Source of the DNA: Certhia americana
Lineage: Eukaryota; Chordata; Aves; Passeriformes; Certhiidae
DNA: 64,000 bases
Assembly (NCBI GenBank): GCA_018697195.1
Contig: JAGMWU010000047.1
Span: 434,001 to 498,000, forward strand
Reading direction: 5' to 3'
The stretch's first letter is position 1. Every line of letters starts with the position of its first letter. A program made the translations under genes and the position numbers. Positions 1-12,288 of this stretch are shown one piece after another. The notes beneath the pieces are model-generated. The model did not search any database and was not told the origin of the DNA. It saw only the letters and a program-made list of their open reading frames with translations.

Positions 1-1468
1 AGGAATAATGTTTTGTTAAGAAAAAGAAGAGGCAGACAAGTGTTACAAAAGGTACTTTAAGCATATCTCAGTCATATTTATGACTCTGAAATGTGTGCTA
101 TTCCAGTACTTCCTGCTCTGTTACATTATTCAGCTGCCAACTGTCCTGTATTTCATATCCTTTACAGACATTTAACACAAAGTACACTTCATTCTGGCAT
201 TGAATATTCCTTTTTTACTTTCATACTCACATATCATCGCTATTGCTTCCCAATTCATCCAGTTATTTGACTAATGCGAGTAACGACAACATTGAAGAGA
301 GGAGCTTTATGTAGCTACTAATTTACTTTGCCCATCACTGGATTCACTCAATACCATGGTTTTTGTTACACATTTCCCTTGGGAAGTCCCCACTAGACAT
401 TATGTAAAAGTGGATATTCCATGTAATGCTTCTTTTCAATTATTTCATGTTCTTTTTTTTTTTTCTTTTTTTCCCTCTATTCCTTTCAAACTTCTTTCTA
501 CCATTTCCAGCTCTCTTCTTTTTTTTTTTCAGTCCTCAAGCTAACATGGTTTGACAGGACTGACGTGAACCCTGGGAGCTGCTGTCCACTTCTGCAGGTA
601 GCCAGAGCCAAGTAGAATGCCTTTAAAAAAATAAAAAAATTAAAATATCTCTCTCAACATCCTAAAGTGGCTTCCTGTTCCTCTGTCCTTTCCTTTCATG
701 CCACCAATCTGTAATCAAAATGAGAAAATATCCTTGTTACAGGATATGCAGAAATGCTCTGACCATAAGTTCAGCTATAGAGAAGCTGTCTTAGGTTTGA
801 CTGGACAAATACTGTGTTTCATATCAGGCTTGATTTTTTTTATGGCATAAGCACAGAGGGTCAAATCTGTCATTTTAATATGGAAAGCCATTGTGCATGA
901 CACACAGACACAGACACACAAACACAGATGGTATAAAAATAAACGTTGCAGCTATATGAAGCTTTACTCTCTAAGCAAACCCCTCTCTCAAGGTTATATT
1001 TGCACTGTGCAATCTGAAATAAAACATCTATCATACATCTTCTGTAATACTAGCATAGCAGCATTCACTTCAGAAGTAACTAATTTAATTATAATAATAA
1101 CAGTAAGTTGAAAAGTTCTGACCGCCAGTCAGAATTCTCCTGAAGCCACTCAAACTGCTTGATTGAATAAACAAACAAACTGCCTGTTCCTTCCCTCTGC
1201 TTCTCTCTGCCAAAACTACAAACCAGATAAACACATTTCTGAGTAGCCATTTGAATTTTACCAATTCCAGAGCCTATTTCAGAAAATCTGAATGTTCTTT
1301 CTTTATTAAAAAAATACTATTTGTTGTGGTATGGCTTTTGCCAAATTCCTCCCCTACTAGAACTCGAGCTAAACATTATACCAGATTCTTACTGTGGTCT
1401 GGGTATGAGGAATATTTATTACTCCTCCAGAAATTCGAAGTGGATAAAATCTTGTTTCAAATTATATT

Positions 1469-1474
<6 letters not shown>

Positions 1475-1512
<38 letters not shown>
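1475..1512. repeat. (TA)19 dinucleotide microsatellite
   Basis: Nineteen uninterrupted TA units, flanked on both sides by further A/T-rich sequence. The run is likely length-polymorphic and easily unwound. No link to a gene is visible. Confidence 0.97.
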
Positions 1513-1516
<4 letters not shown>

Positions 1517-2436
1517 TTATATTCAAATTTTCATTGATTTCCAGTATAATTCTTGAAACTTAAAACAGTGTGAGCTGCCTTTCTGCACCTGCCTCAAAAT
1601 GTTTTAGGAAAATTCTGTTGTTAAACCCTATATTACTGCCACGTTAGGAAAGTGTAATGAAAATAAACCTTGAAAAGTGCAGGAGAGATAACCTGGAAAT
1701 AGGAAATGGACCAAGAGAAAGTTCATGTATTATTCAGTTAGAGTACAAACCTTGGGTTGGTGGCTACTGAGATTGCAAACAACCACAGCATAGTCTGGAA
1801 TCTACCAGGAAAATGCCTTTCACTGTACCTAGTCCTAAATTCTGTAAGCAGAGAAAAAAAACACAGGAGAGATGAAAACCAGCTACAAAGCCTACTGGGT
1901 AGGAAAGCATGTGTTTCTATTTTCCAAATTATATCTTTAACACAGAGCTGGCTTCCACCTTCTGTCAGCAAATGTTTTCTTTATTTTAAATTGAGAGGCA
2001 GTCTGTGTGAGAGAGGATGACATTTTACTGGAGCATCAAGTTTCTATAGCCCTAATTAAATTTAGACCTTTAATCTCTCGTATTTTCAGTCATAGCTGGC
2101 CAGATAGCCCTAAGAGAAAGCTGTTAGAATACTAATGTCTTGGCCACCAAGTTTATCATGACTTCATAAACCCACATAGAAAAAAGAGAGCTTCAATACA
2201 TTATAAAATTCTGGGTTAAATCAAATGTTTTCAAAAGGCCTATTTAGGATAATTCACCTGGATTACGATCCTGCTTTTTAATCAATGGATTCTCAATTTA
2301 CATCCACATGCAGTTATTTACTAGAGTACTGACTTGTGCAATATTACCAGGTACAGCACTGCCAGTTTGATCCATTCAGCCCAAATATTCCTGGAAGCAC
2401 TCATGGCTAGCAATGGGATCCACCAAAGCCTGCTCA

Positions 2437-2453
2437 GCTGCTGCTGCTGCTGC
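2437..2453. repeat. Short (CTG)5 trinucleotide run
   Basis: Five and a half CTG units within a modestly GC-richer patch. The minus-strand frame that crosses it (2321-2587) reads the run as glutamines, but that frame has no other protein-like feature, so I treat this as a simple repeat. Confidence 0.9.
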
Positions 2454-3300
2454 CCTGCTGTGAGTGACACTTGAGTCCATGAGATTTCCCCACCAATCTT
2501 GCTCCTCTCTGTGCCCCTCCAAGAGATTAAAAGAGGATTAAAAGTGGACTTTAAAAGTTCTGATCTTTTCTTCATAAACTTTTCCAAAGTTATCTTTTAT
2601 CTGGCTTTAGCAATAATAGGAATAGTCCATGGGTAAAAGAACAGAAGGCTGGTGACCCAGGGTTATGTTTGTTTTGTGTGTAGATGTTCAGAGTTTTCCC
2701 AATTAAATGTTGGCTTCAATTATGCCATCCATCCTCAGCTGGAAGACAGTAGTAATTTATCAAGATATTTCAATAGATGATGTATTCTGCGGGATATCAT
2801 AGTCACACACAGTCAACTGGTGCAATTTGAAGACATAAATGATTTTTAAAAAAAAATTATACACATTTAATATTTAAAAATCCCTGTTTTTTAAAATATG
2901 GACTCTAAGCTGCATCTTAGGTTTATTACATTACATAACCTTCCCTGTTTCAACTTGGAAGAATTTAAAAACAAAAAAAAAGAAATCACCACCTACATAC
3001 TAGAGATTGGGTAAAATTTACAATTTTCCGATATTTGCTGAAAATTTACCGAAAGGCCACACAGTTTAGAAGGAAAAAAGCAAACCACTCCAGTTACAAT
3101 AAGAGTGTGTGAGTAATTATATAGGTTATTCCCTAATGCAAACAGAACAAAAAAGTCCTGCTTTAACTGTGTATTCAGAGCAATTAAGAATATATAATGG
3201 TACATCCCAAACAGAACAGAAACATTGCATTTTTTACAGATTCTTGCACTCCAGACTCCTTACTTTCCATTATTCACATTCTGGTTGAAGTCTATAACAG

Positions 3301-3440
3301 CTCTGGAGATGGATTTCATTAATGTGATCTTCATTACTTGACTTCTCCTTCTAAGTCCTCCCTGCTCATTAGCTCTGAGAGCCAGGGCTCGTTAATGGCC
3401 CAGCAGTCATATGGTAGATCAATAACATAATAAGGGCAAA
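3301..3440. other. Candidate conserved non-coding element
   Basis: This block has even base composition and lacks the poly-A and poly-T runs around it. It contains about six ATTA/TAAT cores in 140 bases (in cattaatg, cattac, cattag, gttaatgg and cataataa). Such clusters are typical of homeodomain-bound developmental enhancers, but ATTA is frequent by chance in A/T-rich DNA. The call is an impression; alignment to chicken and zebra finch would decide it. Confidence 0.25.
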
Positions 3441-3849
3441 ACTTTAAGTGCAGAGGGAAGAGTAGAGAAAGAAGGAGAGAAACATTTCAAAATTTCCATT
3501 TGTTCCTCCCCTGGTAACAGATGTGAACCAAATTCTAGCAATGTGAACAGGGAGTTCTGGATCAGGTCCTAAAGCCTACACAAAATTCCGGTTGGATTAG
3601 ATGATTATTTCAGTTTTAAATCCTGGTGTTCATTCTAACCCTTCTCAGCAGCTGGCAGCAATCCTCATGGCTTCTAAGGTTGGATAAATGCAAGCTGCCA
3701 TAAAAATCTGGTTTAAAGCCATGACCAATCATGATGTGTTGGATACTACAAGACCCTGGTTTAGTACCAACTCTTTTCACAAAGAATCCTTTCTGCTGAG
3801 GAATTTGGATGAAAGGTCATTTTTATGATTTCAGTGGGAGTTAGATGTG

Positions 3850-4010
3850 CCAAATGATCTGACAGCCTGCATCACAGTGTCTGCTAAGCTGCATGATAAT
3901 ACTAAAGATATGATGATAATGGTCCACAACAGCGTACATTAGCATATTTTTCTGATCTGAGAGGCCTCCAACAAGCAGTTATCAGTCAGAAAAATGGTGC
4001 AGGGTTAAAT
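3850..4010. other. Candidate conserved non-coding element
   Basis: A mixed-composition block with no repeat signature. It includes ATTA/TAAT cores, a GATA-type motif cluster (gataat, gatatgatgataat) and an isolated CpG. The complexity is higher than that of neighbouring sequence. No coding frame crosses it. This is a weak regulatory guess based only on texture. Confidence 0.22.
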
Positions 4011-5180
4011 CCTTAAATATCTCCTAGGTCAAGAATCTCTGTCTTTCCTACAATACAGAATATTTTGATTGCATGCAATCAACACCATGAAGATGAATGC
4101 AACTGTAGCACATTTATGATATCTTTCACCTCCCTGGACTAGACAATGTTAGTATGATCTGGGCACATTTGTCATATTTGTTGTCCTTTTCAGCCTCCAA
4201 AATCAGAAGCCATATCAGAAGAAACCCCATGAGTCTCTAAGTAAATGCAGGGAACTCTCCTGCAGCAGCCAGCTTTAATGAGGTATTGCAACATCAGCCT
4301 GTGTATTTCAAAAGCAAGAAATCCAGGAGCTTTCTGAAAAACAACACCCTCATCCCATTCTCAGCAGTGCTACAGCCTCACATGTATCATCTGGCTTTTA
4401 AGTTTTTCTGGAAGGATGCCGTTTGACCTAACCCACTGGAGGTAAATCATTATATGATTTAATAGGCACAAGTGCTTGTTAAAAGCTTTGCCTGAGCAGC
4501 CAGGCTTGCATCCACAGCAAACACATCCTGTGCTATTCTAAATATTCATTTTTCCACGTATTGCTTACTCTAAGTTCCCTGTTGGTTTTGACTTAATTAC
4601 CTTTCTGTGAGCATCACGCAGTTTTAAAAAGAAAAAAAAAAGACATTAGACTTAGAGCACCCCTCTGAGTGGGATTTTCCCCCATCATATGGTTTACTAC
4701 AGCTTTGCTGTATCCAGCACCCAGAGTGGTGGGTGTCTCATTGGCACCTGTGCACAGAGGCTGCTCCTGGCAAAGGGAACTTTTCTTCCTTAATCCACAC
4801 CATTCTATCCTCTTCAGCTGCCTCTTCTGAACTCCTCTCTGAACTCTTACAGATTCACCCAAGGGCAGTAGTTCATGCTCTGCTTAAGTGATTTATTTTT
4901 CTTCCAACAGATCTAGATTTTCATGGGATTTTTAAAGTCAGCTTAGTTTTAATCAGGACTAATAACCTTCAAATAGTATTTTCTAAAATATGCATTTACT
5001 GACTCTTTAAAGCCATGTATAATTAGAAATATTTCTGCTTTCAATATATATAGCACTTTTTATAATCCCCTCATTTCTGGAGGAAATGTGCATTAATTAA
5101 TAATTTTTAAATAAAATCGGGATTTCTCTGCTATAAAGAATTGCAAAGAACTCTTGGGCTCTTGTTTATGAAATATGTGT

Positions 5181-5230
5181 TTTAGTATTGATATTGTATT
5201 TAGTATTGATATTGATTTAATATTGATATT
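5181..5230. repeat. Three-copy tandem repeat, about 17-18 bp unit
   Basis: The unit tttagtattgatattg occurs at 5181-5196 and identically at 5199-5214. A third, diverged copy (tttaatattgatatt) lies at 5216-5230. It is probably local slippage in A/T-rich sequence. Confidence 0.85.
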
Positions 5231-8200
5231 AATTTTCCTGGCTTGGTAGCAATTGGATGCATGCCAAAGATAAAAATGCATTCTGTTTTTAATATTCACA
5301 TAATTGTGTACTTTATTTTGAATGCATTACTCATTAATGAACCCAAGTATATAAAGTAAATAAAACACTCCATAAAACAACACAAAATCAAATTGCACAG
5401 AAAAAGAAGGGGTAATGTTAAGACAATAAGAAATCATTCAAATTAAACTAATTCTCCCAATTCTTTTTAAAGAATTAGTACCACAGGGCTGTTCTACACT
5501 GTGTTTCCATTCAAAGAAATTACACACCACAGAACAGAGTAACATTGCAATGAATGAGCACCTCTGTGTTTTGGGACAGAGAAACTGACTTCATTCTTTG
5601 TTTTGAAGTGCCTTCAGACAACTACTTGTTAAAATTCATGCAACTCTGCAATTCCCAGTGAGAATGGTTAATCTCCCAAATCAAGTTCAGGCAGGCAAAA
5701 AAAAAGAAAAAAAAATTTTAAAAGATGCACAAAAGAAGAACCTAATTTACTTTGCTTTATTCCTCTTACTTCAAATCAGTGCTGAATAGTTGCACATTAC
5801 GTGGATCAAGCCTTTTAAAAATAGTATTGGGGGTTTTGTTGGACTGATACAAAGTTTTCTAAGACTCACATTCCACCGAGCACTTAACAGCTCTTATCCA
5901 CCAAAATGTTAAAAATTGAAATAAATACTGAAATCTGGAATGAGCAGAGACTGTAAATTGGAAAGCTGAATTGTGGTACAAAACAGAGACGGTCATTTAT
6001 TATCTCCCTGCCACAGATGACCCATCTGCACAATGAGGACACCAAACTACCTCAGCACAGCTCTGCAAGGCTTTCCATTTAGAAGCCTTTCCAAGGTCCT
6101 GAAGTATACACTGATGAGGAAAACTTCACTTCTAAGTCTTTAAGAGGCCAGCCTCTAAACGTTCTAAGCAATAACAGAACAATTGTGAATACCGCTAGGT
6201 TTCTTAATAAAGAAAGAAAGCTTTCTTCAATGTGAGTGTTTATGATTTATCACTCATCTTTAGAAACAGCTTGTATGTCCAGAAATTCAATTTAAGAAGC
6301 AACACTTTAAAAGGCAGCCATGGGAGCAGAGAGGGGGTTTTGAACTGACAAAACATCTATTTTCTTGGAAGTCATTAGAGTTAGATGTTTATCTGCCTTT
6401 CACATGTCTACCTGACAATTCCTTTTGTTATTTTTCCATCAAGCATTGTTCAGTTACAAGTTACAGAAACTGGACTATAAGAGTGGGTGGGGAACTGAAG
6501 AATGGGGTCTGTCCTGTTGCTCAGGAGCAAAGTGCTGTGGGCTGGCTGGCACAGTGTAGCGTTGTGGAAAGCAGTGGTTGAAGTAAAAGGGAGTTAGTTC
6601 AGTTTATGCAAGACCCCTTTGTAGCTGTGTTCCTCTTGGGAAAGGAGGCCATTTAAAAAGCTGGAGAATTCACAGCAGTGACACAGATGGCCAAATAAAT
6701 TTAAAATTTTTCCAAAATTCTATGCGGACTTTTTTTTGCAGTGTTTGCCTTAAGTCACCTTTTGACCTTTAAATCTGACCCTTTGCTCAAGTTAAGTGTA
6801 TTTAAATTGCCACCTCCCAAAATTCCTCCTCAAAAGTATTCTAAAGACTCTCAGGATAATTTCTGATGGTACACACTGCAGTAGAGAATGTACAATTCAC
6901 CGGTGACCGACAGGTACACAAACAGAAGAAGGGGAGCAGAATTTGAAAAAAAAAAAAGGTTTGCATTCTATTCTGTCATCTTGCTCTTACCGAATGAAAA
7001 CTTGAAGGAAAGGGTTTCATCATGATCTACTACAAATACCTTCATCCTCCAGAGAGGGCATCTGAAAGCTCTTTAATGACAGAATTGTGTTTTCCAAAGG
7101 TGCTCTTTCTTTACAAACAAAATACCTAAATAACAGGGGGTTTTTTGGGGGTTTTTTTAAATGCATTATTCTTAGAGTAAAAAAAGAGCCAAATGAAAAT
7201 ATTCAAACAAGCAAAACCAAACAAGTAACTAAAACTCAAACCAAATACTCCACTAAATACACATCATTTGCTTAATTGGGGAAACAAAGGGGATGGAAAT
7301 AGATGATGAAATAAGAAGGGAAAGGAAAATATGAGAGATGAGTTAACTTTCAGAAAGCAAGATGATTAAAACCCTGGATGAAACACTGTATTTAGAATTT
7401 TTTATGTTTGCCCTTATTCAGGGGCAGCTGAGTTATATGCCTGCACTTCAGGGAGCTTCAGAAGATCATTTTGTTTAATAAGCTCAAAGATCCGAGAAAA
7501 ACATTTGCTGGGAAAAATACCAGAGGAGCTTGACTTTCAAAGTGATTCAAACACAGCTTTTTACTACAAAGTGTCTTTTCAATTAGGGTGCTAGGAATCA
7601 GAGAAGGATAAGATGTAAGGTAATGAGGGCAGGCATGACACGGCAGCCTTAGGGCTCCATGGGATTTTCCTTCAACATTTGATTCAGCCCCTTGGAGAAA
7701 CCTGCAGTGAATTTGATAGCTTCCTTCTCTTTCCCCATGCCTCAGCTTTCAGGTCTTGTGTGCTCTGTCATATCTTTGCATCTTTGTATTGTGCACACAC
7801 CAGCACAATTATAAAGCTTTTGTTTCCAGGAGTTCTCCGTCTTATTATTTAACAAAATAAAATAACTTCAATAACATGAAGCCAGGCCTGTTTTCTAGTC
7901 ACTAGAAGATTTAAATGAGGAAGGGAGAGATCATCTGAAAGTCCATGTATTGGAAACATCAAGTAATGACCTCTATTACTAATGACCTAGGCCCTCCAGC
8001 AATGAACCTAGACAACACTGATTAAGAGAGAAGCCTGCTGCTTTTTACAGGCATATAAAATAAAAGGAGTCTTTGTGTTAATAGAAAGGAGTATGACACA
8101 GAAGGAAATGTAAAAATGAATGAGCTATAAAAAGAAGGGATTTTTCCTCCTCTGTAGAAGACAATAAGAAATTAATTTAGAGATATAAAAGCTTGAATCA

Positions 8201-11200
8201 TAGTTTCATACACCATTACAGAAGGAGATCTTTGCAAGCTAATGTTAACTAAATCCTTTGATGCAGAGTTGCAGAAAATAGACAATAACTTATTTCCAGG
8301 TGTGGTATAGAATAGCAACTTATTCTTAAAAACAATATCACTGCCTCCCTTAGAGTAAATAACTCAGCCTGAGAGTATTTTATGCATCATATACCCACTA
8401 ATTAAAAAAAAAAAGAAAAAAAGTAATGAAATCCTCCATATCTCTACTTACAATGTAACTAAACCTTCCAAAAGGCCCATATTGCTTTTTTTATGTGAAT
8501 ACCTTAGACCAAGTCCTTAGACTGGAAGAAAGTTGTGAATAGTGACAAGACATGACTGATTGTTGCAAGACAACCATTCTGGGAATATATCTTCAATGTA
8601 AAATTCTCCTATCTAACCCATGCCATTCCCCAGCTCCATACTATAGGAGTACTAATAACATATAAATCTTTTTATTATTAAACAGTTACAGCTCAATGCT
8701 ATCATTAAGAACCTGAGCATTCTTGTTCACCTTTATGACAGGCACCAGATGTAGCAAGGGAAATTGGAAGAGAATGTTACAAAAAAAACCAACAAAACCC
8801 TGTGGAAAAAGATGACAGAAGAAAATAAAGTCTGCAAACAACCAGGAAACTTCAGAAAGATAAAGTGGATAACAAGTGACAACTAACATCAGAAGGCAAG
8901 AGTATTTACTTGTCTGAGACAATTTGGGGTTTACCAGCTAACAAGGAAGAACACAAACTCTCCAGCAGCATCAGCTGCCTACTTCTGATGCTATGGTTAT
9001 ATAAAACTTGGTAGAGCCCAGGTGATGGTAAATTATGAAAACCTTCTTTGTTTTATTTGCAATGAAATCAAAATGTTTGGTGTTTTTGTTAGGCAAAGAG
9101 GGGATCCCCATTCTCATCACAAGCAAAGGGATTTCAGCCTGGAAGTTCAGCTTAAATTATTGCAAACCAGCTTCATTCTACAGCTAGTCTGACAGCTTTC
9201 ATGAAAACCTATTTTTCACTCTAAAACTTCCACTCATGAAAACTGAATGAGTTCATGAGTGTGGGATGACTTGCATTATATACTATGCTTGGCTTAAAAC
9301 ATTCATTTTAAATTTTTTTTTCCTATTCAACACAAATTTTTACTTGGATACTTAAGCTATCTACAGTCTATAAAAAGTTGATAACTTGAAAAAAAAAATT
9401 CACTACAGTTTCAAAATAATAATTTTAGATTCATCTATCCAGAATAATTTATGTAGTCTGCTACTCCAAAACTTTCAGCACTTGCTAGCTTTCCTATCCA
9501 TTATGCCACAGCCTTCAGAATAGCATGTAGAGCAGCCAAGTGTCAGCCTGAGTGCAGAGCTCTGATAAAAAGGGCCAAGAAATTTCAAGGAGCTCTCAGC
9601 TTGGTGGCAGAAAACACCAAATGCCAAAGGGAGAAATGAATTCAAGTACAAAGTGGCTGCAAGCTTAAACTCTCAAGAGAGAATACAAAGTAATCAGAGC
9701 AGAGCAAGTTGTCTGCTGAAATACTCAGCATTTCCTTGTCAGACTGCTATTCTGAACAAGCACCACCCAGGTTAAAAAACAGTGTTATCACTCAGCTCTT
9801 ACTACCACCCCAAGCACAGCTGTGCCTCTGAATTTCCTGTATGGGATCATCTTTTTTCAAATACAGTGATGCTACTTGACAGATGGGCGATGTATCTGCC
9901 TTCTGGCCAAGGTAAGCCAGTAGTTTACAGACTCCTGCAAGTTCTGTTTCCATTAGAGAGTCAATCTAGTCTCTTACACAGCTGTAAACATCCCACTCCT
10001 TTCAACGAGCTCTTGATGATGCACAAACATCTGCTGACCTCAATGGTGACCCAAACTCAGGCTGTGTGCTTCATCTGGGTCTGCAGGGCAGGGCTTGGGC
10101 TCCTCATTCCCTCAGATACCCTACTCATCTTTAAAGGCATTCACTGTGGGATTCCAATGGCTTCTACTGAATATCCAGGGCAGACAACTTCAAAACGCAG
10201 TTTCTTGCAAAAATAAAAACAAAAAAGAAGTTTAAGAAGTACCCAGCTAACAGGACTGATGTAGCATAAGGGATCCTCCAGACTGACTGGACAACTTCCC
10301 GCTAATCTAATTTTTGTGGTCAGGCTAGTTTGTTTTTCACCTGGGATAATTCTAAAAAATTGGAAAATAACTTCTAAAGAAAAAAAAATTAAAATAGAGA
10401 TCCTAAACATTTTGTTTCCATTTAAATCAATTATTTGAACTGATGGCCAATTGAAATCAATGTTATTTGCTGATAATCACTAGTTCTTACAATTGTAAAA
10501 GCCTAATTACACAGTTATTTTAAAGGATTGTTTTTCAAACTATTAAGACAGATTGATGTACATGAACCACAAATTTGACTGTAAAAGCCTTTCTTTTAAG
10601 CAATGGCATGCAACTCTACATTAAAAAGAATAAATTCCTAGAGCGATAAAATATTATAACTAAATTTAAATAAGGTTTTTACTCAGCTTTTAGCTATGCC
10701 CACAAAATGCTGGGACAGCACAGATTTTCTTTATTTTGCAGCTGCAAGTACAATGTATGCCTGAGTTGTGTTAATATCTATCTCTCCAAAAGCATGGAAA
10801 CAATTCTATTTTTTGTACACATTAAGAAACTAGAAGTATGTAACACAGATGTATTTGTAACTGAAAAATGAAGAAAACCAGAAACATATGGCAAGAATCA
10901 GAGAGATGAAACTCCTAAAAATCTTGTCTTCCATCTTTGATGGTTTTACTGCACTAAAGCAGTATTCTTGGGCAGGATAATTTCTAACAAAAATGCAAGA
11001 GTTCCAGTACAGGGCAGCATCTTGGCTGGACTAATAACACTAGGTTATGAACACCTAATTGAACAGCATTAGATTAGAAACTCCTACATCTTCCTCACAA
11101 AACAGCCCCAAAAACAGAGGATGTCATTCAGTGTCACACACTTATGTGCCATTTCACAGGTGTGTCTCTTTCAAGACATTTGGCTAATAAAACAAACAAA

Positions 11201-11855
11201 CAAAAAAAAAACAGTACAAAAACAATTCCTTTATTTGTTGACAAAGAATTTAAAATGCACTATTGGAAGAGTAATATATAATCTAGAACTCACTTCTGTT
11301 ATTGTATCCTAAAAAATTTTTCTCTTTAAACCAAAAAGGTTGATGTCCTCTGGTATTAATCATAAGATCTCTGTCTGCTCTTCCTGAAAAGTTCACCAAT
11401 TTTTTGCTAAGCTTACTGAGTGCAGCAATGTTATTGGGTAGAGCTTCCATTAAATCATTTGAAATTTGCTGGGGTGTGATGTATGTGTCTTAGGAAGAAC
11501 TACTATATATTCTTCTGTAGATGTGTGCATTATAGTGTAAGGCTATTACTGACTAGCAGCCTAGCTAGAAAACATCTGTTAAGTTTAATTAAAAGTAATT
11601 TTCGCCTAGCTTTTACTACAGGTAGGAGGGAAGCATGTTGCACAAAACTGTTGCTTTACAGCTGTCATAACTCAACAGTGGTAACACTACTCAAATTATA
11701 GGCTATCACCAAAAGACTATAACCCTGCACCAGGACCCCTGTAAGATATGTCACAGGCACACAGAAATTATGGTGCTTGTTCCAAGGAGTTTACAACACA
11801 ACTGTTAGAAATTCAACCCACACAGAGTAAGGCAGCATGGGAAAACAGCTCATAG

Positions 11856-12284
11856 TGGTGCCTCAAATTTTAGCTATTTTATTTTTTAGACTCTGTGCTG
11901 TTTTGGTGAGTAGTTTTAGGTTTCATATTCAGTGCTACTAAGCTCCCTTCAAGGTGTAAATAGACAAAACAATTCTTTTTCTAGTTTGGTACCAAGGACA
12001 ACTTTCAGGCCCAAGAATGAAAACAACAGTGAAGTGAGAAGAAGAAACAAGGAGGATGGAGCTTCATAACCTGAAGCAATGGTTGGACAATTGATTCTAA
12101 TACGCTAATGGACCAGAACTAATAAAAGTGTGAGACCTCGTGACCCGGGTGTCCATTTTGTGACCATTTTGGGGGGCATCTTGGGTGTTGCCTGGGTGTG
12201 CCCATTGAGGTTTCTTAATAAATACCTACTTTATCCTTTTGCTCTGTCTAGTCTCTGCACCAGGTCAGCCTCCAGAAAGCATCA
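11856..12284 (+). mobile_element. Solo LTR of an endogenous retrovirus (copy A)
   Basis: The boundaries come from comparison with the inverted relative at 34596-35040, about 90% alike by eye. The element opens TGGTGCCT and closes AAGCATCA, one mismatch at each end from the perfect 8-bp inverted termini TGATGCCT/AGGCATCA of the other copy. A 4-bp target duplication ATAG flanks it (11852-11855 and 12285-12288). Orientation is set by a TATA-like taataaaag near 12120 and an AATAAA polyadenylation signal at 12217-12222, followed by a T-rich, pyrimidine-rich U5-like end. No gag, pol or env sequence adjoins it, so it is the remnant of recombination between two LTRs. A 4-bp duplication fits class I (ERV1-type) elements; the family name is not known to me. 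Confidence 0.9.
12217..12222 (+). promoter_or_regulatory. LTR polyadenylation signal AATAAA
   Basis: Canonical hexamer about 65 bases before the LTR end. It is conserved in the inverted copy (TTTATT on the + strand at 34658-34663). In a provirus it would end the R region transcript; in a solo LTR it could still terminate read-through transcripts. Confidence 0.7.
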
Positions 12285-12288
12285 ATAG

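Larger units (their letters stand above)
1..11851. other. Unique A/T-rich non-coding DNA, no gene seen
   Basis: No recognisable exon, RNA gene or transposon was found. The longest ATG frame (9782-10216, 144 codons) has no domain I recognise and no codon pattern distinct from its surroundings. The stretch holds a (TA)19 microsatellite, a short (CTG)n run, an 18-bp tandem repeat near 5.2 kb, several poly-A and poly-T runs, and two blocks near 3.3 and 3.9 kb that look more constrained than their surroundings. It could be intergenic or intronic; nothing in the sequence decides. Confidence 0.6.

Noticed and set aside
9782..10216. Longest ATG frame, 144 codons, + strand
   Set aside because: No domain, no splice context, no composition shift. 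This length is expected by chance on one of six frames of 64 kb.
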